Source: Rhodospirillaceae bacterium CCH5-H10 (lineage in GTDB: Bacteria > Pseudomonadota > Alphaproteobacteria > Reyranellales > Reyranellaceae). Taken from it: a DNA stretch of 15,416 nucleotides. Position numbers and translations under genes: made by a program. This document shows positions 1 through 7,237 of the stretch, piece by piece. A model generated the notes under the pieces. It was not told where the DNA came from, made no database searches, and saw only the letters and a program-made list of their open reading frames with translations. Each line of letters opens with the position of its first letter. Position 1 is the stretch's first letter. Location of the stretch: positions 1-15,416 of the forward strand of contig LSKJ01000117.1 in assembly GCA_001557035.1 (NCBI GenBank), written 5' to 3'.

Positions 1-711
1 GGCCTGCCGCTCTCGGCCGTGAGGATCGAAGCGCCGATCCCCCGGCCCGCGCGCAACGTCATGTGCGTCGGCAAGAACTATCACGAGCATGCGAAGGAGT
101 TCACGCGCTCGGGCTTCGACAGCAGCGCCAGCTCCGCCGCCGACGCCATCCCGACCGCGCCAATCATCTTCACCAAGGCGCCGGAATGCGTGATCGCCGA
201 CGGCGAGGACATCCGCTACCCCGAGGGCGTCAGCGATTCGGTCGACTACGAGGCCGAACTCGGCCTGGTCATCGGCAAGGGCGGCCGCGGCATCACGAAG
301 GCCGACGCCTACAGCCACATCTGCGGCTACACGATCATCAACGACGTGACGGCGCGCGACCTGCAGGGCAAGCACAAGCAGTGGTTCCTCGGCAAATCGC
401 TCGACACGTTCTGCCCGATGGGGCCGTGGCTCGTGACCGCCGACGAGGTCGATCCGGAAAATCTCGGCGTGAAGTGCTGGGTGAACGACGAGCTGCGCCA
501 AGACGCCAACACGCGCGACCTCATCTTCGACATCCCGACCCTGATCGAGACGATTTCCGCCGGCATCACGCTGAAGCCCGGCGACGTGATCGCGACCGGC
601 ACGCCGGTCGGCGTCGGCATCGGCTTCACGCCCCCGAAGTTCCTGAAGCGCGGCGACCGCGTCACGATCGAGATCGACGGGCTGGGCCGGCTGTCGAACA
701 AGGTGGCGTAG
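1..711 (+). CDS. FAH (fumarylacetoacetate hydrolase) family protein, 5'-truncated by window edge
   Basis: Enzymes of this family hydrolyse, decarboxylate or hydrate 2-keto acid intermediates in the cytosol, for example acylpyruvases and sugar-acid or aromatic catabolism enzymes. The reading frame is open from base 1, and the text before the first possible start (GTG at 19) already reads like family sequence, so the gene begins upstream and about 40-50 residues are probably missing. Visible signatures are the VGKNYHEHAKEF segment near the fold's start, the metal-binding DYEAELGLVIG with its two glutamates, the INDVTARDLQ aspartate, a lysine in LGKSLDTFCPMGPW, and the late TGTPVGVG loop. All expected metal ligands are present, so an active enzyme is likely. 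The substrate cannot be told from the sequence. It converges on the GDT1-type transporter gene across a palindrome that may terminate both transcripts. Confidence 0.9.
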   Translation, partial: GLPLSAVRIEAPIPRPARNVMCVGKNYHEHAKEFTRSGFDSSASSAADAIPTAPIIFTKAPECVIADGEDIRYPEGVSDSVDYEAELGLVIGKGGRGITKADAYSHICGYTIINDVTARDLQGKHKQWFLGKSLDTFCPMGPWLVTADEVDPENLGVKCWVNDELRQDANTRDLIFDIPTLIETISAGITLKPGDVIATGTPVGVGIGFTPPKFLKRGDRVTIEIDGLGRLSNKVA

Positions 712-722
712 CCACCACCACC

Positions 723-809
723 GTCGTCCTGAGCGTCAGCGAAGGACCTCACGGAAAGACCAAAGCACTCCGTAGCTGGCGTGAGATCCTTCGCTGCGCT
801 CAGGATGAC
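723..809. repeat. Long imperfect palindrome between convergent genes (REP-like, possible bidirectional terminator)
   Basis: The left arm at 723-753 and the right arm at 780-809 are reverse complements over about 30 bases, with one single-base gap and three mismatches. They are separated by a 26-base loop. The core of the arm reads CCTGAGCG(t)CAGCGAAGGA. It lies between the stop codons of two converging genes, the usual place for intergenic palindromic repeats in alphaproteobacteria. There is no clear T-run on either side, so intrinsic termination is uncertain, although such a stem could stabilise or end both mRNAs. The inference that it is a dispersed repeat rests on its form and location only. 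Confidence 0.75.
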
Positions 810-817
810 AAGTAGCG

Positions 818-1399
818 TTACATCGCGCCCAGCAGACCCATATCGAGCTTCAGCAAGGCCATCAGGCCCAGCACGACAAAGGCGGCGGCCGCGAGCGAGC
901 GCACCAGCTTCAGCGATACCTTGCGCGACAGCACGTCGCCGAACAGCACGGCCGGCACGTTGGCGATCATCATGCCGAAGGTCGTGCCGGCGGTGACGGC
1001 GACCAGATCGTTGAAGCGCGCCGAGAGCGCCACGGTGGCGATCTGCGTCTTGTCGCCGATCTCGACCAGGAAGAAGGCGACCGCCGTGGCGACGAACGCG
1101 CCGGCCGCGCCTGCGACCTTCGGGCCTTCGTCGGCCTTGTCGGGAATCAGGCACCAGACGGCCATCGCGAGGAACATGACGCCGAGGATCCAGCGCATCG
1201 CGTCCGGTCCCAGCCAGGCGGCGACCGCGGCGCCAGCCCAGGCGGCGAGCGCGTGGTTGGCGAGTGTCGCGACCAGGATGCCCAGGATGATGGGCACGGG
1301 CCGGCGATAGCGGGTGGCGAGGATCATGGCCAGGAGTTGCGTCTTGTCCCCGATCTCGGCGACGGCAACGAGTCCTGTTGAAACAAGAAAGGCTTCCAC
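818..1399 (-). CDS. GDT1/TMEM165 (UPF0016) family membrane cation transporter, probable Mn2+ exporter
   Basis: This 193-residue integral membrane protein has two homologous halves, each opening with the family's E-x-G-D-K-T motif: EIGDKT at residues 15-20 and 113-118. About six hydrophobic helices surround these motifs. Bacterial members (MneA/Mnx type) export Mn2+, and eukaryotic ones exchange Ca2+ or Mn2+ for H+. The start is GTG at 1399: an in-frame TGA lies two codons upstream, and the product then begins MEAFLVSTG as usual for the family. No strong Shine-Dalgarno sequence precedes it. The leader contains a yybP-ykoY riboswitch, which supports manganese as substrate and manganese-dependent expression. 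Length and motifs are those of an intact protein. Confidence 0.93.
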   Translation of the reverse strand: MEAFLVSTGLVAVAEIGDKTQLLAMILATRYRRPVPIILGILVATLANHALAAWAGAAVAAWLGPDAMRWILGVMFLAMAVWCLIPDKADEGPKVAGAAGAFVATAVAFFLVEIGDKTQIATVALSARFNDLVAVTAGTTFGMMIANVPAVLFGDVLSRKVSLKLVRSLAAAAFVVLGLMALLKLDMGLLGAM

Positions 1400-1469
1400 G
1401 GCGAATCACATAGCGGGACCGAGCACGAACCTATGGCTCCCGGTGCCGCCCGATCCCGCGGGTAAAGGC

Positions 1470-1605
1470 ACTGGAAAGCCAAAGGTCTCGCCAAGCGCGG
1501 TCCGTTGGACCGTCGGTCGCCGGATGGGCCATGGTTCCGAGGAACCAAGTCTGTTGACACATCCGCCTCTGGGGTGAGGCCGGCTACTCCCCGATGACGG
1601 GGCGT
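1470..1605 (-). ncRNA. yybP-ykoY manganese riboswitch in the GDT1-type transporter leader
   Basis: On the minus strand the leader carries the class's hallmark GGGGAGTAG (1584-1592), followed by a paired GCCGGCC...GGCGG element, the GTGTCAAC segment (1553-1560), a variable hairpin TGGTTCC/GGAACCA, and the 3' signature GGCGAGACCTTTGGC (about 1478-1492). These elements occur in the order expected for the yybP-ykoY family, whose two loops clamp Mn2+. It sits about 75 bases upstream of the GTG of a family this riboswitch commonly controls. The stretch from the riboswitch to the start codon (1400-1470) is GC-rich and can fold, so it is the likely expression platform. Whether it acts on transcription or translation is not clear. 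The boundaries are approximate. Confidence 0.88.
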
Positions 1606-1633
1606 TGATAGTCCCCGGCTGCGACCCTCGCAA
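1606..1633 (-). promoter_or_regulatory. Candidate promoter for the riboswitch-transporter transcript
   Basis: On the minus strand a TTGCGA (-35-like, 1628-1633) and a CTATCA (-10-like, 1606-1611) are 16 bases apart. They would start transcription just upstream of the first riboswitch stem. The match to the sigma-70 consensus is partial and the call rests mainly on position. Confidence 0.35.
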
Positions 1634-1654
1634 GGCACGGAACGTCGCGGGTTT

Positions 1655-1671
1655 TTGCGAGTGCCTCGCAA
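1655..1671. promoter_or_regulatory. Perfect operator-like dyad in the divergent region
   Basis: TTGCGAG-TGC-CTCGCAA is a perfect 7-base inverted repeat with a 3-base spacer. A third copy of the half-site (CTCGCAAG) lies at 1627-1634, overlapping the candidate -35 of the transporter. The region 1606-1730 separates the transporter leader from the divergent TctC-type receptor gene, so a dimeric regulator bound here could affect both. No regulator gene is in the window and the dyad matches no operator I can name. Confidence 0.4.
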
Positions 1672-1730
1672 GCCGCTCTGACATCAGGGGCGCGTTGCCC
1701 TAGAGTTGCACGATCCATCCGAGGTGCCCG

Positions 1731-2708
1731 ATGCCGTCCCTGTCGAAGCGTCGCCTGCTCGCTCTCTCGCTGCTCGCCGTATCCACCGCCCGCACCGCCC
1801 TCGCCCAGACATGGCCGGACCGTCCCATCCGCATCGTGGTGCCGTTTCCCGCCGGCGCGGGCGTGCTCGACATCATGGCGCGCCTGCTGGCGCAGCATCT
1901 CGGCCCCGCACTCGGCCAGCAGATCGTGATCGACAATCGCCCTGGTGCGGGCGGCACGATCGGCGCCGATGTCGTCGCGAAGGCTCCGCCCGACGGTTAC
2001 ACGGTGCTGATGGGCAATCCGTCGCTCGTCGTGAATCCGTTCCTGATGGCGAAGATGCCCTACGACCCGATGACGGATTTCATCCCGCTCACCCTGGTCA
2101 ACACCGCGCCGTTGCTGCTGGTCGCGCATCCCTCGCTGCCGGCCAATTCGGTGCAGGAGCTGATCGCGCTGGCGCGGGCCAAGCCCGGCGAATTGAACTA
2201 CGGCTCGGGCGGCGTCGGCAGCACGCCGTTCCTAGCCACCGAACTCTTCCGCTCGATGGCCAACATCGACGTGACCCACGTTCCCTATCGCGGCGGCGCG
2301 CCGGCCCTGGCCGACCTGGTCGCGGGCCAGCTGAGCTTCATGATCGAGAACATGCCGGGCACCCTGCCGCTGGTGAAGTCGGGCAAGCTGAAGGCGCTGG
2401 GCGTCACGACCGACCATCGCGCGGCGCTCGCACCGGACATTCCCACCATCGCCGAGTCCGGCGTGCCGGGATACGAGGTGGTCGGCTGGAACGGGCTTTT
2501 CCTGGTCAGGGACACACCACGCGCGATCGCCGGCAGGCTCTACGATGAGGTGGCGAAGGCCCTGCGCAGCGCCACCGTGAAGGAGCAGATGGCCGTGCTG
2601 GGCGCCGAGCCCGGCGGCAACACGCCGGCCGAGTTCACCGACTTCGTGCGTGCCGAGTCCGCACGCTGGGGCAGGATCATCCAGGACAAGGGCATCAAGC
2701 CCGAGTGA
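1731..2708 (+). CDS. Bug family (TctC-like) tripartite tricarboxylate transporter substrate-binding protein
   Basis: This 325-residue periplasmic solute receptor has a signal peptide at about residues 1-25 (basic start, hydrophobic core, Ala-X-Ala before Gln). The mature part opens with the typical WPDRPIRIVVPFPAGAG. Further Bug signatures are DNRPGAGGTIGADVVAKAPPDGYT, which forms part of the ligand pocket, a VPYRGGAPALADL segment, and a late PGYEVVGWNGLF segment. Bug proteins bind carboxylates, amino acids or related small anions and deliver them to a TctA/TctB membrane pair. No such pair is nearby, so it is an orphan receptor of unknown ligand. GAGGTG at 1721-1726 is a well-placed ribosome site for the ATG at 1731. 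The last 14 bases overlap the convergent NMT1-type gene. Confidence 0.93.
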   Translation: MPSLSKRRLLALSLLAVSTARTALAQTWPDRPIRIVVPFPAGAGVLDIMARLLAQHLGPALGQQIVIDNRPGAGGTIGADVVAKAPPDGYTVLMGNPSLVVNPFLMAKMPYDPMTDFIPLTLVNTAPLLLVAHPSLPANSVQELIALARAKPGELNYGSGGVGSTPFLATELFRSMANIDVTHVPYRGGAPALADLVAGQLSFMIENMPGTLPLVKSGKLKALGVTTDHRAALAPDIPTIAESGVPGYEVVGWNGLFLVRDTPRAIAGRLYDEVAKALRSATVKEQMAVLGAEPGGNTPAEFTDFVRAESARWGRIIQDKGIKPE

Positions 2709-3612
2709 CGCTCCCGATGGCGGCCAATGCGAGCTTCGTGTCGACCACGTCCTCGAAGGCGATGTCCTTCGACAGCGTGCCCGCCGAGCGCATGGCGGCG
2801 TGCAGCCGGTCGTAGCCCTCGCGGCGGATGACCGGATCGGGTCCCCAGAGATTCAGCGCACGATAGCGGTCGATGCAGGCCGCGAACAGGTCGCGCGAAA
2901 CGTCGGGAAAGAACGCCTGCACCGCATCGACGATGTCGAACGACGGCGCCGTGGCGAACCATTTCAGGGTCGCGTCCATGCCGCGGGTCATGCGCGAGAG
3001 TTCGTCCGCGCGGCTCTCGAGCAGCCCGCGTCGCGTGACCAGCGTCGTATAGGCGGTGAGGCCGCGATCGGCGGCGGCGTACCAGACTTGTCCCGCCCCC
3101 GTCGAGATCAGCCGCTCGGCATGGGGCTGGAAGACCTGCACGGCGTCGATCTTGCCTTCACGCAACGCGGCTTCGTTCTCCGCCATGCTCCTGTCAGTGA
3201 TGCGGTCGACTTTCGAGGGATCGACGCCGGCGCGCCGCAGATCGTCCTGCAGGCAGACCCAGGGCGTCGGCACCTCCGACACCGTCGCAAGCTTCACCGA
3301 CAGGAGGTCGGCAAAGGTGAAGCCCGGTCGGGGCCGCGCGCCCACGACGAAGAACGGATCGCGTGCCACCACGTCGCAGAAGCAGACCAGGTCCGACTTC
3401 GGGTCAGCATCTCGCGCGATCATGACGCGCAGAGGGCCACCCCACATCACATCGACCTCGCCGGCCCGCAGTGCCGCGGCGGCGGCCAGCGGGTCGGGCG
3501 AGGGCCGCAGCTCGACCTCGACGCCCGCCCGCGCGAAGGCACCCGTGGCATGGGCCGCATAGAAGGGTGCGTAGAACAGGGCGCGGAAATTCTCGGAAAG
3601 CACGATAGCCAT
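2695..3612 (-). CDS. NMT1/SsuA-like solute-binding protein lacking a signal peptide
   Basis: The 305-residue product has the periplasmic-binding fold of the NMT1/THI5/SsuA family. Family features include the N-terminal FYAPFYAAHATGAFARAGVEVEL segment, the RAGEVDVMWGGP loop, a hinge near residues 110-125, and a C-terminal helical part. Such proteins usually capture thiamine precursors, sulfonates or other nitrogenous compounds for an ABC importer. Here no export signal is visible: the protein starts MAIVLSENF straight into the first strand, and an in-frame TAG lies four codons upstream of the ATG at 3612, so a longer start is excluded. An AGGA seven bases before the ATG supports this start. 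No ABC permease or ATPase is adjacent. It may act in the cytosol, either as a binding protein or as a THI5-like enzyme. The function is uncertain. Confidence 0.82.
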   Translation of the reverse strand: MAIVLSENFRALFYAPFYAAHATGAFARAGVEVELRPSPDPLAAAAALRAGEVDVMWGGPLRVMIARDADPKSDLVCFCDVVARDPFFVVGARPRPGFTFADLLSVKLATVSEVPTPWVCLQDDLRRAGVDPSKVDRITDRSMAENEAALREGKIDAVQVFQPHAERLISTGAGQVWYAAADRGLTAYTTLVTRRGLLESRADELSRMTRGMDATLKWFATAPSFDIVDAVQAFFPDVSRDLFAACIDRYRALNLWGPDPVIRREGYDRLHAAMRSAGTLSKDIAFEDVVDTKLALAAIGSVTRA

Positions 3613-3671
3613 GCACCGATCCTATCACGGCGCATCTCCCACCGCAGGGCGCCGCGTGCTAGGCCTTGGGC

Positions 3672-6593
3672 ATGGCGAAATCCAAGGCTCCCGCGAAGAC
3701 CCCGGCGGACGGCGAGAACAAGCCGATCCGCAACCTCTACCTGATCGACGGCTCGGGCTACCTGTTCCGCGCCTATCACGGCCTGCCGCCGATGAACCGG
3801 CCCGACGGGACGCCGATCAATGCCGTGTTCGGCTTCTGCCGCATGCTGGTGGCCGACCTGCTGGACAATCCCGAGATCGATCACATCGCCATGATCCTCG
3901 ACGCCGGCAGCGTCACCTTCCGCAACAAGATCTACGACAAGTACAAGGCCAACCGGCCCGAGCCGCCGGAAGACCTGATCCCGCAGTTCCCGCTGATCCG
4001 CGAGGCCGCGCGTGCGTTCAATATCACGGTGTGCGAGCTCGACGGCTACGAGGCCGACGACCTGATCGCGACCTACGCCCGGATGGCGCTCGAAGCCGGC
4101 GGCACCTGCACCATCGTCTCTTCGGACAAGGACCTGATGCAGCTCGTGCGGCCGGGCGTCGAGCTGATGGACCCGATCAAGAAGATCAAGCTCGGGCCCG
4201 AGGCGGTGATGGAGAAGTTCGGCGTGACGCCCGACAAGGTCGTCGACGTGCAGGCGCTGGCCGGCGATTCGACCGACAACGTGCCGGGCGCGCCGGGAAT
4301 CGGCGTGAAGACCGCCGCGCAGCTCATCAACGAGTACGGCACTCTCGAAGCGCTGCTCGAGCGCACCAAGGAGATCAAGCAGCCCAAGCGCCGCGAATCG
4401 CTCGAGAACAACGCCGAGCTGATCCGCATCTCCAAGCAGCTCGTCACGCTGCGCGACGACGTGCCGGCGCCGGCCGATCCCGATTCCTTCGACAAGCGTC
4501 GCCCCGATCCCAACGTGCTGCTGCCGTGGCTGGAGCAACAAGGCTTTAGGACGCTGCTGCAGCGTTTCACCACTGAGCTGGGCGAAGCGACGGCGCCGGT
4601 CGCGCCCCCTTCCGCGCCCGCACCGGCGAAGAAGGCCGAGCCGACGCCCGCGCCCGCCGCCTCCGCGTCGAAGAAGCCCAACCGCGATTTCACGACGGCC
4701 GACTACGAGCTGATCCAGGACGAGAAGCTGCTCGACGAATGGATTGCCGAAGCGACACGCGCCGGCACGGTCGCTTTCGACTGCGAGACCGACGGACTCG
4801 ACTCCAACAATGCCGGCCTGGTCGGTGTATCGCTGGCCCTGCTCGAAGGCCCGTGGGGCGACGTCAACTCGACGCGGCGCCGCGCGGCCTACCTGCCGCT
4901 GATGCACCGCGTCCCCGGTGCCGCCGTGCAGGGCGCGCTCGATCTTCTGGGCGACGGCGGCGACAAGGATGCCGGCAAGCTGCTCGAGGGCCAGATCCCG
5001 CTCAAGACGGCGATCGCGAAGCTGAAGCCGCTGCTGGAAGACCCGGCCGTGCTCAAGGTCGGCCAGAACATCAAGTACGACATGGCGGTGTTCCGCCGGC
5101 ACGGGATCGAGATCGGACCGGTCGACGACACGATGCTGATCTCCTTCGTCCTCGACGCGGGCAAGAACAATCACGGCATGGACGAGCTGGCCGAGCTGCA
5201 TCTCGGGCAGAAGACCATCAAGTTCTCCGACGTGGCCGGCAGCGGCGCCAAGCAGGTGACCTTCGACAAGGTGCCGCTCGACAAGGCGCGCGACTACGCG
5301 GCCGAGGATGCCGACGTCACCATGCAGCTCTGGGCGCGCCTCAAGCCGCGCCTCGTCCCGGAACGCGTCACCTCGATGTACGAGACGATCGAGCGGCCGC
5401 TGATCCCCGTGCTGCTCTCGATGGAGAGCGCCGGCATCAAGGTCGACGCCCTGAAGCTCAAGGGGCTGAGCGCCGACTTCGAGAAGCGGCTGGCCGAGCT
5501 CGAGGGCGAGATCCACAAGATCGCCGGCCGCGAGTTCAATGTCGGCTCACCCAAGCAGCTGGGCGAGATCCTGTTCGACGAGCAGAAGCTGCCCGGCGGC
5601 AAGCGCAACAAGAACGGCTCGTGGGCGACCGATGCCTCGGTGCTCGACGATCTCGCCGCCCAGGGCCATCCGCTGCCGGTGAAGATCCTGGAGCACCGCC
5701 AGCTCGCCAAGCTGAAGGGCACCTACACCGACGCGCTGATGCGCCAGGTCGATGCCAGGACCGGCCGCGTCCACACGTCGTATCACATGACCGGCGCCGC
5801 CACGGGACGCCTCGCCTCGACCGACCCGAACCTGCAGAACATCCCGGTGCGCTCGGAAGAAGGCCGCAAGATCCGCCAGGCCTTCATCGCCGAGGCGGGA
5901 CACAAGCTGCTCAGCGCCGACTATTCCCAGATCGAGCTGCGCCTGCTGGCGCACGTCGCCGACATTCCCGCGCTGAAGGAGGCCTTCGCGCGCGGCGACG
6001 ACATCCACGCCATCACTGCGAGCGAGATGTTCGGCGTGCCGGTGAAGGGCATGGACCCGCTGATGCGCCGTCGCGCCAAGGCGATCAACTTCGGCATCAT
6101 CTACGGCATCTCGGCCTTCGGCCTCGCCAACCAGCTGGGCATCGGCCAGCAGGAGGCGAAGGAGTATATCGGCCGGTACTTCGAGCGCTATCCGGGCATC
6201 CGCGATTACATGGAACGGACCAAGGACTTCGCGCGCAAGCACGGCTACGTGCTGACGCCGTTCGGCCGCAAGATCCACCTGCGGTTCATCCACGACAAGA
6301 GCCAGGGCATGCGCGCCTTCGCCGAGCGCGCCGCGATCAACGCCCCGCTGCAGGGCGGCGCCGCCGACATCATCAAGCGCGCGATGATCCGCCTGCCCGG
6401 TGCGCTGACCGAGGCGAAGCTCAAGGCGAAGATGCTGCTGCAGGTCCACGACGAACTGCTGTTCGAGGTGCCCGAGAAGGAACTCGACAAGACGAAGGAT
6501 GTGGCGCGCAAGATCATGGAAGGCGCCGCCTCGCTCACCGTGCCGCTGGTCGTCGAAGCCGGCGTCGGCGACAACTGGGCCGCGGCACACTGA
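3672..6593 (+). CDS. polA: DNA polymerase I
   Basis: This is a full-length 973-residue repair and Okazaki-fragment-processing polymerase. The 5'-nuclease domain (about residues 20-290) shows LIDGSGYLFRAYHG, GYEADDLIAT, SSDKDLMQLV and GDSTDNVPGAPGIGVKTAA. A Pro/Ala/Lys-rich linker (about 309-336) follows. The 3'-5' proofreading domain keeps all catalytic acidic residues: FDCETDGLD (about 369), GQNIKYD (about 464) and YAAEDAD (about 542). The polymerase domain has motif A SADYSQIELR (about 749), motif B RRRAKAINFGIIYG (about 799) and motif C QVHDELLFEV (about 922). The ATG at 3672 is preferred over an in-frame TTG six bases earlier; no strong Shine-Dalgarno sequence precedes either. The 59-base gap to the divergent NMT1-type gene holds its promoter. 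It is intact, with no missing key residue. Confidence 0.98.
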   Translation: MAKSKAPAKTPADGENKPIRNLYLIDGSGYLFRAYHGLPPMNRPDGTPINAVFGFCRMLVADLLDNPEIDHIAMILDAGSVTFRNKIYDKYKANRPEPPEDLIPQFPLIREAARAFNITVCELDGYEADDLIATYARMALEAGGTCTIVSSDKDLMQLVRPGVELMDPIKKIKLGPEAVMEKFGVTPDKVVDVQALAGDSTDNVPGAPGIGVKTAAQLINEYGTLEALLERTKEIKQPKRRESLENNAELIRISKQLVTLRDDVPAPADPDSFDKRRPDPNVLLPWLEQQGFRTLLQRFTTELGEATAPVAPPSAPAPAKKAEPTPAPAASASKKPNRDFTTADYELIQDEKLLDEWIAEATRAGTVAFDCETDGLDSNNAGLVGVSLALLEGPWGDVNSTRRRAAYLPLMHRVPGAAVQGALDLLGDGGDKDAGKLLEGQIPLKTAIAKLKPLLEDPAVLKVGQNIKYDMAVFRRHGIEIGPVDDTMLISFVLDAGKNNHGMDELAELHLGQKTIKFSDVAGSGAKQVTFDKVPLDKARDYAAEDADVTMQLWARLKPRLVPERVTSMYETIERPLIPVLLSMESAGIKVDALKLKGLSADFEKRLAELEGEIHKIAGREFNVGSPKQLGEILFDEQKLPGGKRNKNGSWATDASVLDDLAAQGHPLPVKILEHRQLAKLKGTYTDALMRQVDARTGRVHTSYHMTGAATGRLASTDPNLQNIPVRSEEGRKIRQAFIAEAGHKLLSADYSQIELRLLAHVADIPALKEAFARGDDIHAITASEMFGVPVKGMDPLMRRRAKAINFGIIYGISAFGLANQLGIGQQEAKEYIGRYFERYPGIRDYMERTKDFARKHGYVLTPFGRKIHLRFIHDKSQGMRAFAERAAINAPLQGGAADIIKRAMIRLPGALTEAKLKAKMLLQVHDELLFEVPEKELDKTKDVARKIMEGAASLTVPLVVEAGVGDNWAAAH

Positions 6594-6619
6594 CACTCAT
6601 TTCAGGGAGAGACGCTAAA

Positions 6620-7237
6620 ATGAAGATCTGGGGCCGCGCCAATTCGATCAACGTCATGAAGGTGCTGTGGTGCGCCGACGAGTGCGGCGTGAAGTACGAG
6701 CGCACCGATGTCGGCGGGGCGTTCGGCGGCAACGACCAGAAATGGTATCTCGACATGAATCCCAACGGCGTCGTGCCGACCATCGACGATGGCGGGCGCA
6801 TCATCTGGGAGAGCAACTCGGCGGTGCGCTATCTCGCGGCGAAGTACGCCGCGGGCTCGCTGTGGCCCACCGATCCCGGCCAGCGCAGCGAGGCCGACCG
6901 GTGGATGGACTGGCAGCTCAGCACCATCGCCGAGCCGATGCGCATCGCCTTCTGGGGCTTGATCCGCACGCCGCCGGAGAAGCGCGACATGGCGGCCATC
7001 GGCAAGGCCGCCGCGGAGGCCGGCCGGCTGTTCGGCCGGCTCGACGGCTGGCTCGCGGGCAAGCGCTACGTCGCGGGCGACCATTTCACGATCGGGGACA
7101 TCCCCGTCGGGTGCTTCGTTTACCGATGGTATGCGCTGGAGATCGAACGACCGGAGCTGAAGAACGTGCGGGCGTGGTACGAGCGGCTGACGACGCGCCC
7201 GGCCTATGCCCGGCACGTCATGATAAAGCTGACCTGA
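6620..7237 (+). CDS. Glutathione S-transferase family protein
   Basis: The 205-residue cytosolic protein has the two-domain GST layout. The N-terminal thioredoxin-like half contains RANSINVMKVLW (the active-site serine/asparagine region), NPNGVVPTIDD with the cis-proline that contacts glutathione, and the ESNSAVRYLA glutathione-binding turn. The all-helical C-terminal half has the GDHFTIGDIPVGCF N-capping box motif. Family members conjugate glutathione to electrophiles or reduce disulfides; the substrate is not predictable. AGGGAGAG about nine bases before the ATG at 6620 is a good ribosome site. The gene starts 26 bases after the polA stop, so co-transcription is likely. Its 3' end overlaps the convergent glycosyltransferase gene by 20 bases. 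Confidence 0.93.
   Translation: MKIWGRANSINVMKVLWCADECGVKYERTDVGGAFGGNDQKWYLDMNPNGVVPTIDDGGRIIWESNSAVRYLAAKYAAGSLWPTDPGQRSEADRWMDWQLSTIAEPMRIAFWGLIRTPPEKRDMAAIGKAAAEAGRLFGRLDGWLAGKRYVAGDHFTIGDIPVGCFVYRWYALEIERPELKNVRAWYERLTTRPAYARHVMIKLT

Noticed and set aside
327..1409. 360-codon minus-strand frame across the FAH and transporter genes
   Set aside because: It is out of frame with both genes, crosses the palindrome, and its translation matches no family; both overlapped genes are well supported.
1651..1672. Terminator formed by the TTGCGAG dyad
   Set aside because: The T-run precedes rather than follows the stem on the plus strand, and the minus strand has an A-run. The position is upstream of both divergent genes, so an operator is more plausible.
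3447..5516. 689-codon open frame on the minus strand across polA and the NMT1-type gene
   Set aside because: It lies antisense to two clearly real genes, has His/Arg/Leu-rich shadow composition, no recognisable domain, and no initiation signal. It is typical of high-GC antisense frames.
5547..6596. Long minus-strand frame antisense to the polA polymerase domain
   Set aside because: It is a codon-bias shadow of polA. The catalytic motifs are all on the plus strand.
4739..6619. Open plus-strand frame upstream of and continuous with the GST gene
   Set aside because: It overlaps polA in another frame and is Arg-rich nonsense until the GST ATG at 6620, which has its own ribosome site.
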